From Mesostigma viride (taxonomy: Eukaryota; Streptophyta; Mesostigmatophyceae; Mesostigmatales; Mesostigmataceae): a stretch of DNA of 64,000 bases. The stretch spans positions 8,184,741 through 8,248,740 of the forward strand of contig RPFO01000065.1 of assembly GCA_009746045.1 (NCBI GenBank). Direction: 5' to 3'. This document shows, in pieces, positions 22,497-34,601 of the stretch (positions within the stretch are counted from its first letter, which is position 1; each line of letters opens with the position of its first letter). The position numbers and the translations under genes are program-made. The notes beneath the pieces are model-generated. The model was not told the origin of the DNA. It saw nothing but the letters and a program-made list of their open reading frames with translations, and made no database searches.

Positions 22497-23284
22497 TGGG
22501 TGGGTGCGTCACTGCGTGGCTGGCTGGCTCTGTGGCTGCGTGGGCGGCTGGATGGCCGGGTCAGCGTGGCTTCGTGTTCAATGGGATGCTAATATGTTGT
22601 TGCCTTTGGATGCCACAGTTCATGGATTCTTTTGTTCACATGCAGGTGCTGCCGTCTTCCCCATCGACGTCGTCAAGACCGATGTCGCCAAGAAGGATGA
22701 TGCAATCACTCTCGGCCATGTTTAACTCATGTGGGCCTTCATGGCCATACGGGAAATATTATTGAATCAGTTCTTTGACACTGAGTTGGCACTACGCAAC
22801 ACCTTTGATGCACATGAGTGCAGGGCGCATGTGTTGAAACCATGCAACCATGGCGATCCCTCAAAAAGTTTGGTTATGTAATAAGTGACACAATTATTCC
22901 GGACGTATGATGGCCCAACGTCCTGTAAGGTTGAGTTGTCTTGGAGGAGGAGCGTGATGACCGCGGAAGCCGCGTGGGTGTCTGTAGTGCTATATCTTGA
23001 AGATGTACGGTCTTGGAAGAGTTATGGTCTTGGAATCATATAATAATGAACTTGGAATAAAGTTGCGGGCAGCCTTCAATTGGCATATGTTGTCTCATTG
23101 ATGTTGTCTCATTGCGTTAATGGGTCAATTGTCTTAGTTTATATAATGTATATCTTGGGAAACTCATTGCTTCAATAAAATGCATGCTAGGCGCAATCAA
23201 CCCCCACAAACACATCTGAAAACTGCACAGTGCATCAAATGTATCCTAGACAAAAAAATGTATCCTAATCCGGTAAAACCACCC
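22497..23284 (-). repeat. Inverted left arm of insertion A, unit 2
   Basis: This 788-bp segment is the reverse complement of 14367-15152, including the left terminus, which here ends at 23284 as CCGGTAAAACCACCC. The sequence beyond it (CAGCCACACATCC) continues in normal orientation, as after 15152 in unit 1. The terminal arm of unit 2 has therefore been flipped in place. The breakpoints lie in GGTGGGTG- and GGGTGG-like sequence of opposite polarity. Confidence 0.85.
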
Positions 23285-24187
23285 CCAGCCACACATCCAC
23301 GCATCCACGCACCCGGCACCCCCCCCCCCCCAGCCAGCCACGCAGCCACGCAGCCACGCAGCCACGCAGCAGCGCAGCCACGCAGCCACACAGCCACGCA
23401 CCCTCCTTTCCAGCCACGCAGCCACGCAGCCACGCAGCCACGCAGCCACGCAGCAGCGCAGCTACACGCAGCCACACAGCCACGCACCCTCCTTTCCAGC
23501 CAAGCAGCCACGCAGCCACGCAGCCACGCAGCCACGCAGCAGCGCAGCCACGCAGCCACACAGCCACGCACCCTCCTTTCCAGCCACGCAGCCACGCAGC
23601 CACGCAGCAGCGCAGCCACGCAGCCACACAGCCACGCACCCTCCTTTCCAGCCAAGCAGCCACGCAGCCACGCAGCCACGCAGCCACGCAGCAGCGCAGC
23701 CACGCAGCCACACAGCCACGCAGCCACGCAGCCACGCAGCAGCGCAGCCACGCAGCCACGCAGCCACGCAGCAGCGCAGCCACGCAGCCACACAGCCACG
23801 CACCCTCCTTTCCAGCCACGCAGCCACGCAGCCACGCAGCCACGCAGCCACGCAGCCACGCAGCCACGCAGCAGCGCAGCCACGCAGCCACACAGCCACG
23901 CACCCTCCTTTCCAGCCAAGCAGCCACGCAGCCACGCAGCAGCGCAGCCACGCAGCCACACAGCCACGCACCCTCCTTTCCAGCCACGCAGCCACGCAGC
24001 AGCGCAGCCACGCAGCCACGCAGCAGCGCAGCCACGCAGCCACACAGCCACGCAGCCACGCAGCCACGCAGCAGCGCAGCCACGCAGCCACGCAGCCACG
24101 CAGCCACGCAGCCACGCAGCAGCGCAGCCACGCAGCCACACAGCCACGCACCCTCCTTTCCAGCCAAGCAGCCACGCAGTCACACAG
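23285..24187. repeat. CAGCCACG octamer array, unit 2
   Basis: Same family as 15153-15660 but longer. The higher-order motif CACCCTCCTTTCCAG recurs many times with variable spacing. Confidence 0.85.
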
Positions 24188-24990
24188 TCAAACCCCCCTA
24201 CACCCCCCCCCCCACACACCCCCCCACCCCACCCACTCAACACTACACGAATGACTCACAAAGAACTGCTGCACCACCGATGATCCCTGCGGGAACTGCT
24301 CTGCTGCCGACGGTCCCTGCGAAAACTGCTGCAGTGCCGACAATGCCTGTGGAAACTGCGACATTGCCGACGCTGCCTGCGGGAACTGAAGCGCTGCTGC
24401 TGCTCACTACATTTCGCCACCGCGGAAACCCAATTTATGCGAGAATGTGGTTCCGTCAATACGGCGGGGGTTACAAATTCAATTTCGAAGTTCGGCACCG
24501 TCGGATACCAGTAAAGCAACACTTGTTATCTAGAATCGCGCCATTTGGCATCAATTGGCCAGTTCTGAAAATTTGATGAAATCTCTAGTCCTTGGTCGAA
24601 GATTTCCCTCCGATTCCGATGACGAAATTTGAGTACGAATTTCTTAGTACAGTCCACCGTTTTGTTCAGTTCAGTATATTCCCACGCCGCTTGCTGACCT
24701 GACGGAGGCCGAATTCGTACTGAACACTAGCGCAAGTGCGCTCGATACTAAAAATTGCTACTTCCGAGATGTCTGACGGAATTTCTGCTAGGTCCATGCT
24801 TTGGTACTGGACGGATGCTGATATTCACTGTGGCTCTGTCCGAACGAGGAAAATTGTCAGAAATCTACTCTCGATACGAACGTAACGAAATTTCCAAGTA
24901 TCTGACGCTCGGAGACCTGCCACCGTTTTCCCCTACTTGACCGACCCACATTCCCCGCTAAAAAAGGTGTCCTAGGCGGCGAAATGTAGT
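24188..24990. other. Unit-2 segment absent from unit 1, with a 30-bp tandem repeat
   Basis: At about 24283-24400 there are four copies of a 30-bp unit (CCTGCGGGAACTGC...GCCGACG), which on + would encode a 10-residue repeat. The rest has no recognisable gene. Unit 1 lacks this stretch. Confidence 0.55.
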
Positions 24991-24991
24991 G

Positions 24992-25054
<63 letters not shown>

Positions 25055-25103
25055 AGTTGTTGCTGCAGTTGCTGCTGCAGTTGCTGCTGCAGTTGCTGCT
25101 GCA

Positions 25104-25145
<42 letters not shown>

Positions 25146-25493
25146 GCTGGACCACTTGTTTCTGCACCTCTTGACGCAGCTGCAAACCAAGCTCTTCAAC
25201 CTTCTTGCTTTGGTTCTCCATAGCTCGTTGCATCTCTCTCATCGTCTGTTCCACGCCCACCAGTACGGGGGTCGGCGGCGGCAGCGGCTGGGTACGCTCT
25301 GGCTGGGTGCGCTCTGGCTGCCGTGCAGGACCTTGCCACATCGGCCGGCGCATTGGTGGTTTGCACCGGCCAAAAAATCTACTTTCATGGCACCAGATTT
25401 CTTTCCTAGCACCCATTTTCTACAATCGTCCCCGGCATAACACAAATCAATCAATTCGTCCATGTCATCGCTTCGGCTATCAGCATCGGGCAT
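24958..25493 (-). CDS. Polyglutamine coiled-coil protein gene, unit 2 (one frameshift)
   Basis: On the minus strand the start MPDADSRSDDMDELIDL at 25493 leads into KWVLGKKSGAMKVDF. One frameshift later the sequence continues with ERTQPERTQPLPPP and a likely coiled coil (TMREMQRAMENQSKKVEELG). A long glutamine tract follows, encoded by CTG repeats of the + strand (about 24991-25141) and broken by LQQQ units. The product is unknown; an acidic N-terminus with coiled coil and polyQ would suit a DNA-binding or gag-like accessory factor. Unit 1 holds an eroded version at 15465-15787. Confidence 0.5.
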
Positions 25494-25660
25494 AGTTCCC
25501 GTGGCTAGTGCCCATCATTCTTTCCACCTTGAGCGGGGCGAAGTCACGAATTCAAGCGCGAAGTGCATTTGAATCAAGCGGGAACTGGGTGACACTGCTT
25601 GAAGACGTGCAGCTCCAAGGCATGCAAATGATGCAATGTATGAAAGATACGATACGCAAA

Positions 25661-26871
25661 GTTCAGGTGTTCAGGTGAAGCCGTGAAGACGTGGTGAAGA
25701 CAGGTGAAGACGCGGTGAAGACGTGAAGACGTGAAGACGTGAAGACGTGAAGACACGATACGGCAAGTTCAGGTGAAGTTCAGGTGTTCAGGTGAAGCCG
25801 TGAAGACGTGAAGCCGTGAAGCCGTGAAGACGTGGTGAAGACAGGTGAAGACGCGGTGAAGACGTGAAGACGTGAAGACGTGAAGACGTGAAGACGTGAA
25901 GACACGATACGGCAAGTTCAGGTGAAGTTCAGGTGTTCAGGTGAAGCCGTGAAGACGTGAAGCCGTGAGGCCGTGAAGACGTGGTGAAGACAGGTGAAGA
26001 CGCGGTGAAGACGTGAAGACGTGAAGACGTGAAGACGTGAAGACGTGAAGACACGATACGGCAAGTTCAGGTGAAGTTCAGGTGTTCAGGTGAAGCCGTG
26101 AAGACGTGAAGCCGTGAAGCCGTGAAGACGTGGTGAAGACAGGTGAAGACGCGGTGAAGACGTGAAGACGTGAAGACGTGAAGACGTGAAGACGTGAAGA
26201 CACGATACGGCAAGTTCAGGTGAAGTTCAGGTGTTCAGGTGAAGCCGTGAAGACGTGAAGCCGTGAAGCCGTGAAGACGTGGTGAAGACAGGTGAAGACG
26301 CGGTGAAGACGTGAAGACGTGAAGACGTGAAGACGTGAAGACACGATACGGCAAGTTCAGGTGAAGTTCAGGTGTTCAGGTGAAGCCGTGAAGACGTGAA
26401 GACGCGAAGACGTGAAGACGTGGTGAAGACAGGTGAAGACGCGGTGAAGACGTGAAGACGTGAAGACGTGAAGACGTGAAGACGTGAAGACACGATACGG
26501 CAAGTTCAGGTGAAGTTCAGGTGTTCAGGTGAAGCCGTGAAGACGTGAAGCCGTGAAGCCGTGAAGACGTGGTGAAGACAGGTGAAGACGCGGTGAAGAC
26601 GTGAAGACGTGAAGACGTGAAGACGTGAAGACACGATACGGCAAGTTCAGGTGAAGTTCAGGTGTTCAGGTGAAGCCGTGAAGACGTGAAGACGCGAAGA
26701 CGTGAAGACGTGGTGAAGACAGGTGAAGACGCGGTGAAGACGTGAAGACGTGAAGACGTGCATGCAAGGTATCAAAGATACGATACGCCGCAAGTTCAGG
26801 TGAAGTCGTGAAGACGTGAAGACGTGAAGACGTGAAGACGTGAAGACGTGAAGACGTGAAGACGTGAAGAC
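25661..26871. repeat. GTGAAGAC octamer minisatellite, unit 2
   Basis: Copy of the 15955-17165 array at an offset of 9706 bp, with the same order of 141- and 149-bp higher-order units. Confidence 0.88.
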
Positions 26872-28360
26872 CAGGACTGACACGTGAAGACTGGGACGTG
26901 AAGGCAAGTTGCAGCACTCGGCCGCTGCAGTCGCACGCAGGTAGAAACGAGTATTGCTGCTTGAATCTGTCAAGACCCCATCGAATGTAAAACAGGTTTT
27001 TCGTAAAGAAATCCGATTTGTGGGCGGGCTTTACATATTGCTTCTGTCCAAGCACTACCGGATGTAAAACAGTATACTTCTTGAAGAAATAAGTTGGGGC
27101 TTTGTTGGGCGTCACATTTGACCGGTGGGCGGAGTTTCCTGCTTCTGTGAAGGCGCCATCGAATGTAGATCAGTAGATTTTCTAAAGAAATCTGAGTTGT
27201 GGGCGGGGCCTTTATTGCTTGTGTCCATCCACCACCGGATGTAGAACAGTAGACTTATTGAAGGTGAATCACGATACAACAGCTGTAGTTGACAACATCA
27301 TGACCGGCACATCTTTCCCCCACCGCTGCTCAACCCGGTCCCCCCCAAACTCCTCCACACTTGCCCACCTTTCCACCCTCCTCCACGGCCCGTTGTGTTT
27401 GCAGGCGTCGGCACAAAGGGAGGAGGCCGTGCGAGCCGGGAAACTCACGGTATGGTTTGATTTCTAGTTTTGTATTAGGACCCTAGGGTAGCTATGTTAT
27501 ATAGGCATGTCTGACAGCATAGCTCACCATTTCATTACCATGGGATGCTGAGCATACCATTTCCAGAGAGGTAAGTCAGTCACTCTTCGCAGTTGACAAG
27601 TCAGAGAAAGCAATCAAGTGCAGCGTTCACAACTCTTGCCGCTCGTAACCTTTTGTCTGCCCTGTTTGGCAGCTCCCTGTCTTTGCTTTCTCTCGTATTT
27701 CTTTCTTTTGTCTCTTTTCTACATCTTTCTTTGCTAATTCTTGAATATATGATGCTATTGTAGCATCCTTCTAGCGCGGATCGCTCTTAATATCCTTCTC
27801 GCGCACGTTTCCTCGCTTTTTCTCATGTAAGAGCGTCTTCCCTGCCCATGCAGCGTGTACCTGGTGTGTGTGGCTCTGCCTTGCCAATCACAACTGACCG
27901 ACATGCTGGTCAGGCACTGCAGGTCGTTGCCCTTGCGTGTGTGAACCTGCTGTTTTGGCTGTTCCCATGGCCGCTGCGTGTGTCCGTGAATGATACCATG
28001 GGAGGGAGACTTCTCCCATGGGTCCCCTTCGCTGACACTCGTGATGTAGGTTCGCGTCGACTTGTTTCTCTCACTGTGCCCATATTGGCCTCGCACGGCT
28101 TTGTCTCTCATTCCTTGTTTGCATGCGGCGGCGTGTAGACCATCATCTTCATCCGAGACCGCAACAGCAAGGGCCAGGAGGTGAGTAATTGCTGAGGGCA
28201 TGGCTCCTATCCCTTGATGAGTCTAGCGCCATGTACCACCCTCTATGCCTGCATATAGGTGACGCATTGAAAATGCAAGCATCTTACTAGAAGTAGCACG
28301 GGCCTCCGAGGTGAGATTCTGCGCAGGCCTCATGATCCCAATGGACCTGCGAAGCGCATG
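26872..28360 (+). other. Degenerate repeats and possible small exons, unit 2
   Basis: Second copy of 17166-18654, including the tandem repeat (26961-27266) and the 14-codon exon candidate before GTGAGT (28139-28180). No independent gene is recognised. Confidence 0.35.
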
Positions 28361-29346
28361 GCGCGCATGGGCGGCCGGCCGGCGCAGCTGGCATGCGGCG
28401 GGGCGGGGCTGTCGACGGGCGGCGGGGCAGGGCCGTCGGCGCGCGGGGGGCCAGCGGCGCTGCCGGTGCGCGCGGGCGGCGGGCCGGCGCACCTGGCATG
28501 CGGCGGGGCAGGGCTGTCGACGGGCGGCGGGGCGGGGCAGTCGACGGGCGGCGGGGCAGGGCCAGCGGCGCTGCCGGCGCGCGTGGGCAGCGGGCCGGCG
28601 CAGCTGGCATGCGGCGGGGCGGGGCTGTCGACGGGCGTCGGGGCAGGGCTGTTGACGGGCGGCGGGGCAGGGCCGTCGGCGCGCGGGGGGCCAGCGGCGC
28701 TGCCGGCGCGCGCGGGCGGCGGGCCGGCGCACCTGGCATGCGGTGGGTCGGGGCTGTCGACGGGCGGCGGGGCGGGGCAGTCGACGGGCGGCGGGGCAGG
28801 GCCGTCAGCGCGCGGGGGGCCAGCGGCGCTGCCGGCGCGCGTGGGCGGCGGGCCGGCGCAGCTGGCATGCGGCGGGGCGGGGCAGTCGACAGGCGGCGGG
28901 GCGGGGCAGCCGGTGCGCGGCGGGGCGGCGCCGTCGGCGGGCGGCGAGGTGGCGCAGCCAGCGCGCAGCGAGGTGGCAGCGGCGGCGCAGCCTGCATGCG
29001 GCGGGGCAGGGCTGTCGACGGGCGGCGGGGCGGGGCAGTCGACGGGCGGCGGGGCAGGGCCGTCGGCGCGCGGGGGCCAGCGGCGCTGCCGGCGCGCATG
29101 GGCGGCGGGCCGGCGCAGCTGGCATGCGGCGGGGCGGGGCTGTCAACGGGCGGCGGGGCAGGGCCGTCGGCGCGCGGGGGGCCAACGGCGCTGCCGGCGC
29201 GCGTGGGCGGCGGGCCGGCGCAGCTGGCATGCGGCGGGGCGGGGCAGCCTGTCGACGGGCTACGGGGCGGGGCAGCCGGCGCGCGGCGGGCCGGCGGCGC
29301 AGCCGGCGGGCGGCGGAGCGGCGGAGCGGCGGAGCGGCACAGCCGG
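28361..29346. repeat. GC-rich minisatellite, unit 2
   Basis: Second copy of 18655-19640. A few differences in G-run length move the open frames relative to unit 1, which again argues that these frames are not proteins. Confidence 0.85.
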
Positions 29347-29397
29347 TGCCTGAAAAACGCGGTCGCTCAATGAAGGTGCACCACGCCGTCTTCTTCC

Positions 29398-30900
29398 AGG
29401 TACAGGGCAACACAGAGACCTGGTTGTCCTACCGGACCACGGAGTCCCAAAAGACGCCGTGGCAGCCCGCGGGGACTCGACAGGAAGGCGCGCCACGGTG
29501 CGGGAAGGCGATGACACAGCCATACAGGTTTGATGCGGAGGGGCGGCCGCTGTTTGGCGTCCGACTTGTGGATCCAGACCGCATTCCGATGTTGCAGGAC
29601 ACCCCAGCCTTCGCACCATTGAACATGGAGTTTCTGGGGAAGGAGCTGGAGTCGATCAAAACAAGGGTCGAGAAGTTGCCCCATGGCATCTGGCAGTGGT
29701 ACTTTCCGCCCGACACCATCAAGCCAAACAAGGCCTTTTTTCGCAAGTCAAGTCCCACATGCCCCTGAGGAGGTGCCTGAGGAGTGGCGCCCTTTGCCGT
29801 GGCCATCTCGCGCGGACATCTCCGCCCTGCGTGAGCACGATGCAGCGCCTGAACCACCACCGACGCAAGAAGAGCACTTCATGGCGTTGGTCGACGCAGA
29901 GGCGGTGCGCGTCACCCCGCTGGTAGACCGAGTTCGTCATGATGGCCACACACAGCAGGAATGGGCGGCAGAAGACAGGGCCATGGCAGCCAAGGTCGCT
30001 TACTTGAAGCGCATGCAAGGCGTTGAGAAAGGCTCCGCTGTTCTATACTGGCACCCTTCAGCTGGTATTCTCTGCAACTCGAAGCTCACGTGGACTCCAG
30101 TCCTCGTTGGCATCATCAAGGAGGTGGTTGCGAAGGAGGATGGCGGCCAACCTTCTATTGAGCTCTTTGTATACCGCGCTAAGCATTTGCATGACACGTG
30201 GCACCCGTGGAATACAGACATTGCGCAATGGCCCCATCCGCCAACCACTGCGGCGCACACGGTGATCATCACCGCCTCAGACCTCGTCTTGACACAAGTG
30301 GTGGGCAAGCGAGGTCAGCCGCCCCATGGAGTCTCCTTGGGTGCGAACGAAAAGCTCACCAAGGAGTGCCTAAAGGCGCTGAAGGAGGTGCCCTATGACG
30401 CGGAACACCCGGTCGTGAAGTGGCAAGATGCTGAATGCTCGAAGGGCATCGTCGGCATGGCGAAGGCATGCTGGGAAGGCGTAACGCTGCAGGTCAAGAG
30501 TGGCAGCCGCAACCTCGTAGGGCAAGTCGTGTGTCATTGGGCGTCGGAGCGTGTGACATCCGCGGACGGTCGCACCGAAAGCCGGGACGGCAGGTACCAT
30601 GGTCGTGTCGCTGTTGTCGACACGCAAAACGACATGGTAGCCATGTACTGGGGTGCCCGTTGGGAGGAGGACGCGGTTTCTTGCGTGCCTCTCCACGAGC
30701 TGGAGGCACAGATCTGCGGGTGCCCCGGTGTGGTCGTCCCTGCGTTGCAAGCGCCGGATATCACCCTGGCCGAGGCTCGATTGCGCGAGATGGTTCCACC
30801 CAGCGACGTTGTGGCGGAGAACAACAACGCAGGCGCCTCCCGGCGTCGGAAGCGAGCGCTCATCCTTGCCGATGACGATGACGACGACGACGACTGCTGA
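29398..30900 (+). CDS. Unknown gene of insertion A, copy 2
   Basis: Second copy of the gene at 19692-21194, with an identical predicted product including the eight-Asp C-terminus and the same frame break at the six-T run. ATG 29683 gives 405 codons. Identity across both copies suggests a very recent duplication, gene conversion, or an assembly effect. Confidence 0.55.
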
Positions 30901-32173
30901 AGCGCAAGCAGCGTTGTTGTCATTGAGCTGCTCATGTGCTGCTGCTGCTGCTGTGCTGCCATGCTATTGCTGCTGCATTGCTGCCGTACTGCTGCTGTGC
31001 TATTGTGCTGATGTGTTGCTGCATTGCTGCCGTGCCGCTGATGTATTGCTGTCGTGCTGCTGTGTTGATGCACTGCTGCATTGCTGCCGTGCTGCTGAGC
31101 TAGTACTGCCTATTAGTGAATTTCCTATCAATGGACTATAGTCCACTGATAGGAAATTCAGGAATCGGCATACTAAGTTGCTGCTGCGCTGACTTGTGCT
31201 CCTGCTATGCGGCCGTGTTGATGTGCTACAGTTGTGCTGCTGCTGTGCTACGGTCATGCTGCTGCTGTGTTGCTGGGCTGATGTGTTGTTGCATTGATGT
31301 AGTGGCTATTGTTCCGCTACTACAATTTGCTACTGATGCCGCTGCTGGTGCTTTTTTGCATGTCAGTGCCCGCTATGTTCACACCACTGTTGCCGCGGTT
31401 GGTATCGCGTGATTTCCACCGGTTGTGCGTTGACATGTGTTACTCATGCATTTGCCCCTATATTTGGTAGCACGCGGTTTCGCGTTAGTTAGGTGCAGAC
31501 AGCTGCATGTAGACAAACATCTTGTTTAAGTCGGTCAATTAACTGTTCTTGACGCATCATGGTCCAAGTCGACCGACCTGTAGGGACCAGTAGAGCAATT
31601 GTCTAGGAGAAAGAGCGTGATCGCTGCAGAAGCCGCGTGGCAGCCGTGGCTGTACCTGTAGTACGACCTGCATATATATGGATACTGTATTTGGATACTG
31701 GGTTGTTTATCAATTCTGGTTTTAATTTATTTAGTGTACCTGGTGTTGGCATGCCAACTCAGTGCTAAACTACTTTATGCACAATGATGCAACTTGATGC
31801 TATAGTGACGTGCCACGATGTAACTTTATTAACTTCACCATTAGTCATGGGGTCAATAGGATTGCTCATTATGCCATGTTAACATGAACCATGGGTTACG
31901 TAATAGTGAAAACAGTAATCATGATGCTCCACTTGAAGTCTCCAACATGGTCATGTTTGGAATTTTATTGATCATATTCACAATATATGAAAAGAGACAA
32001 CAAACGTGGAAGCATGGCACGCCGAGGCCGATAATATATGTGTGAAATATGAAAAGAGACAACATCTTTGGCAAGCATGATCATATTATGCTTGCCAAAC
32101 ATATTAATGATATCGACCATGTCCAGAAACCATGTTTGCCAATGGTGCATTTAGGATACATTTGAAGCCGTGC
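30901..32173. other. CTG-rich tract and AT-rich right arm, unit 2
   Basis: No gene is seen here. This is a copy of 21195-22467, with the palindrome at 31117-31158, ending at the right terminus of insertion A. Confidence 0.6.
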
Positions 32174-32202
32174 AAATGTATCCTAATCCGGTAAAACCAC
32201 CC
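32174..32202 (-). repeat. Right terminal inverted repeat of insertion A
   Basis: This is the reverse complement of the left terminus, followed by the AGA duplication. Just inside lies a hairpin: TTAGGATACATTT, nine bases, then its complement AAATGTATCCTAA. Confidence 0.88.
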
Positions 32203-33744
32203 AGAAGGGATCTGATGGGAACATTTCACGAGGATCTGGATATCTGTGCTGCCATGGTTTCTGTGGTAGAGTGTGGTGCTGTCACAAGGGCACAGGCAGC
32301 TAACCAGCAAACCTCCAAGCTGAGTCCACCCCCTGTAGAGGCTATAGCTTTAGACTGTCACGAGATGCTCATTGACCAGGGCTCTGTCCCAGGGGCCAGG
32401 GTCGACAGGCGTCCAGGGTGGGGATCAGTCACTGCAGGGCAGTCTTAGGGAGGGTCCTGCTGGTAGCCAGTCCACTCTCACAACACAATCAAGCACAGAG
32501 AATCCTAGGAGGGGGAGGGGACGGCCCAGGAAGTGGATACTGGAGCCAGGGATGCTGTCCAAATCTAGAGGATTGGCAGCTGAGATCAAGGGGAAGTCAC
32601 GTACTGACCTGTGGCTGATGTTCTGTCATCCAAGCATCTAGTCACTAGTCACCTGCAGGAGGGTGAGGTGCTGCAGCTGCAGCCTTTAGGACCTGGCAAA
32701 CAGCTAGTCCTGCCTAACCCTATGAGTATTGCCCTGCATGCTGGACGTGATTAAGGCCTTCACTAAAACTGAGGACCTGGCCACTAAGGCCATTCAGGAA
32801 GGAAGCTTTGGTAACAGGCCTGTGGAGTACTGGGAGGGAGTCCTTTATGTCCACACCCAGGATGCAGATCATGTAGTGACCAGGAAGGTCTATGTGCCAG
32901 AAATGGCCATTCCCACTGTGTTGCATTGCTTCCATGACGACGTGACTGCGTGTCATCCTGGGTATGCTAAGCTTCTCCATGAAGTACAAGAGAGGTTTTG
33001 GTGGCCCATGGCATGTTTCGTGATATCAAAGCCTATGTGGCTTCCTGTGACTCATGCCAAAGGAATAATAAGGTTAGGACTCAGGCAGTGCCTATCTTTC
33101 CTATGGCCATGCCTATTCCCCTTCGACCCTGGATCAGTGTGACCATGGACTTCATTTGTGGCTTGCCTGTTTCTGATGCTGGCAATGACAGGATACTGGT
33201 GGTGATGGACAGGCTGTCTAGAATGTGCCATCTCATCCCCTGCAATGCCCATCTCACAGCTGCCCAGTGTGTAGAGTTGTTCATGAAGGAGGTGTACAGA
33301 CTGCATGGCATATGCCACGTGTAATCATCACTGACCAGGATCCCTTGTGGATGTCTGGGTTCTGGAAGTCCTTCTTTGACATCCTGGACACTAAGTTGGC
33401 CTTTGGAGTAGCATACAGGTGTGCCAGCACGGGGGCTGTGGAGAGGCTGAACCGTATTGTACGGGAATGCCAGAAGCACTATTGTACCCATGATAACAAG
33501 GAATGGGACAAGAAACTTCCCTTCATAGAGTTTGCCATCAACAACTCACCCCTGGCTCCTCACCAAATGTCTCCATTTGTCATTTGCCATGGCCAGTGCC
33601 CCTTGACTCCATTTGACCTGGAGTTACCTGACAGGGATGCTGAAGGCCCCTTCAGAAGACGCCTAACCTCTATCCACCAGCTGATAGCATCCTTCCAGGA
33701 AGCTCACAGTATGGTTGCTGCTCAGATGTTGCATGCACAGGACA
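32203..33744 (+). pseudogene. pol: gypsy pol, second part: linker and integrase
   Basis: The frame resumes right after insertion A. A short basic stretch, RRGRGRPRK (near 32500), resembles an AT-hook. The integrase HHCC zinc domain lies at about 32915-33060 (blocks HDDVTACHPGYAK and SCDSCQRNN). The catalytic core has its first Asp in VTMDFICGLP (about 33140), the second in TDQDPLW (about 33332), and the Glu in VERLNRIVRECQ (about 33440). At least three frame changes occur in the piece. It ends in LHAQD, where insertion B cuts the codon run at 33744. The segment 32460-32720 between RNase H and integrase is poorly conserved. Confidence 0.88.
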
Positions 33745-33817
33745 GGGTGGTCCCACGCGGAATGGGGTCATTTTTGGCGCATTTTGCAAGAAAAAAACGC
33801 TAGTTTCAATCGTCCGA
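33745..33817 (+). repeat. Left terminal inverted repeat of insertion B
   Basis: The terminus starts GGGTGGTCCCACGCGG and ends at CGTCCGA, and is preceded by GACA. It differs from the right end mainly by a small indel after GGAATGGGGT. Confidence 0.9.
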
Positions 33818-34038
33818 TATCTTTTTTTCGCGCGAATTTGGCGTCCGATCGCGTATTTTCGAGCTAATTTGGTGTCATAATGCTTAATTCATGTCAATTT
33901 GAGCGTACATTCCACATCGAGAGGCTTGAAAGTTAGTAATTCATGTAAATTTTACGTGGAGAGACTCGACATCATCCTAACCTTTGTATTAACCATAGGA
34001 CGAGCATTGCCAGCGCATGTCCAAGTGCTAACTTTCCC

Positions 34039-34601
34039 TCACACTTTCGAGGGCCTCTTCCGTAATTTCGCTTCCGCGATCTGCTGTTCCGTTTTCGAGT
34101 TCCTCCTCTTCTTATCGATCTCCTTTGTAGGCGCCCAGACTTCCACATCCTTCCAGCTCTTGCCATCCGTCAGCTTTACCACCTTCATCGCGTAGTCCAG
34201 CGGCATCCACCACAACTTGTTCTTCAACTTCCCTCCCTTCTCCCCCTCAGCGAAAAACTTAAATGCGACGTCCCTCCACTTGGTGTCGTATCCAGACACC
34301 TGCCCATAAAGCATGACGTCTTCTAGCTTGGCATACATTCGCGTAGCCGTATCCTTGTTCCCTGCTTGCATAATGGCTAAAGTCCACCCATCACACCAAA
34401 AGGCCTCTGGTGCTCCGAACCCCATTTCCCCGTCCATAAGTCTCATTTCCAACGTGGGCTTGTCATCATCCTCATCGCCCGCCTGACTGTCTTCCGCCCC
34501 CTTAGGCTCCTCCCGTCCGGAAGTGTCAGCATGTACAGCCGCTGGTCCGAAGCCCACCGCCACATTAGCCAAGCGAAGTAACTGCTCCACATCCTCATTA
34601 C
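34039..34601 (-). CDS. Last exon of the unknown insertion-B gene
   Basis: The exon starts after the acceptor GCTCGCAG on the minus strand and reads NEDVEQLLRLANVAVGFG to a basic C-terminus ending RKRPSKV. It includes the blocks FWCDGWTLAIMQAGN and WWMPLDYAMKVVKL. Final stop at 34039. Confidence 0.65.

Larger units (their letters stand above)
14367..32202. mobile_element. Insertion A: 17.8-kb dimeric TIR element nested in gypsy RNase H
   Basis: The left end GGGTGGTTTTACCGG... (14367-14395) is repeated inverted at 32174-32202 over 29 bp. The direct repeat AGA flanks both ends (14364-14366, 32203-32205), and its removal restores the gypsy frame through DALSRR. An extra copy of the right terminus at 22496 divides the insertion into unit 1 (14367-22496, 8130 bp) and unit 2 (22497-32202, 9706 bp). 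The two units are nearly identical from about 15761 and 25467 to their right ends. AGGATACATTT repeats lie near both termini, as in many cut-and-paste elements. No recognisable transposase is encoded, so class and autonomy are open. Confidence 0.85.

Noticed and set aside
24989-25174. Poly-Cys and poly-Leu frames on the + strand
   Set aside because: They are the antisense of the CTG-encoded polyglutamine tract of the minus-strand gene.
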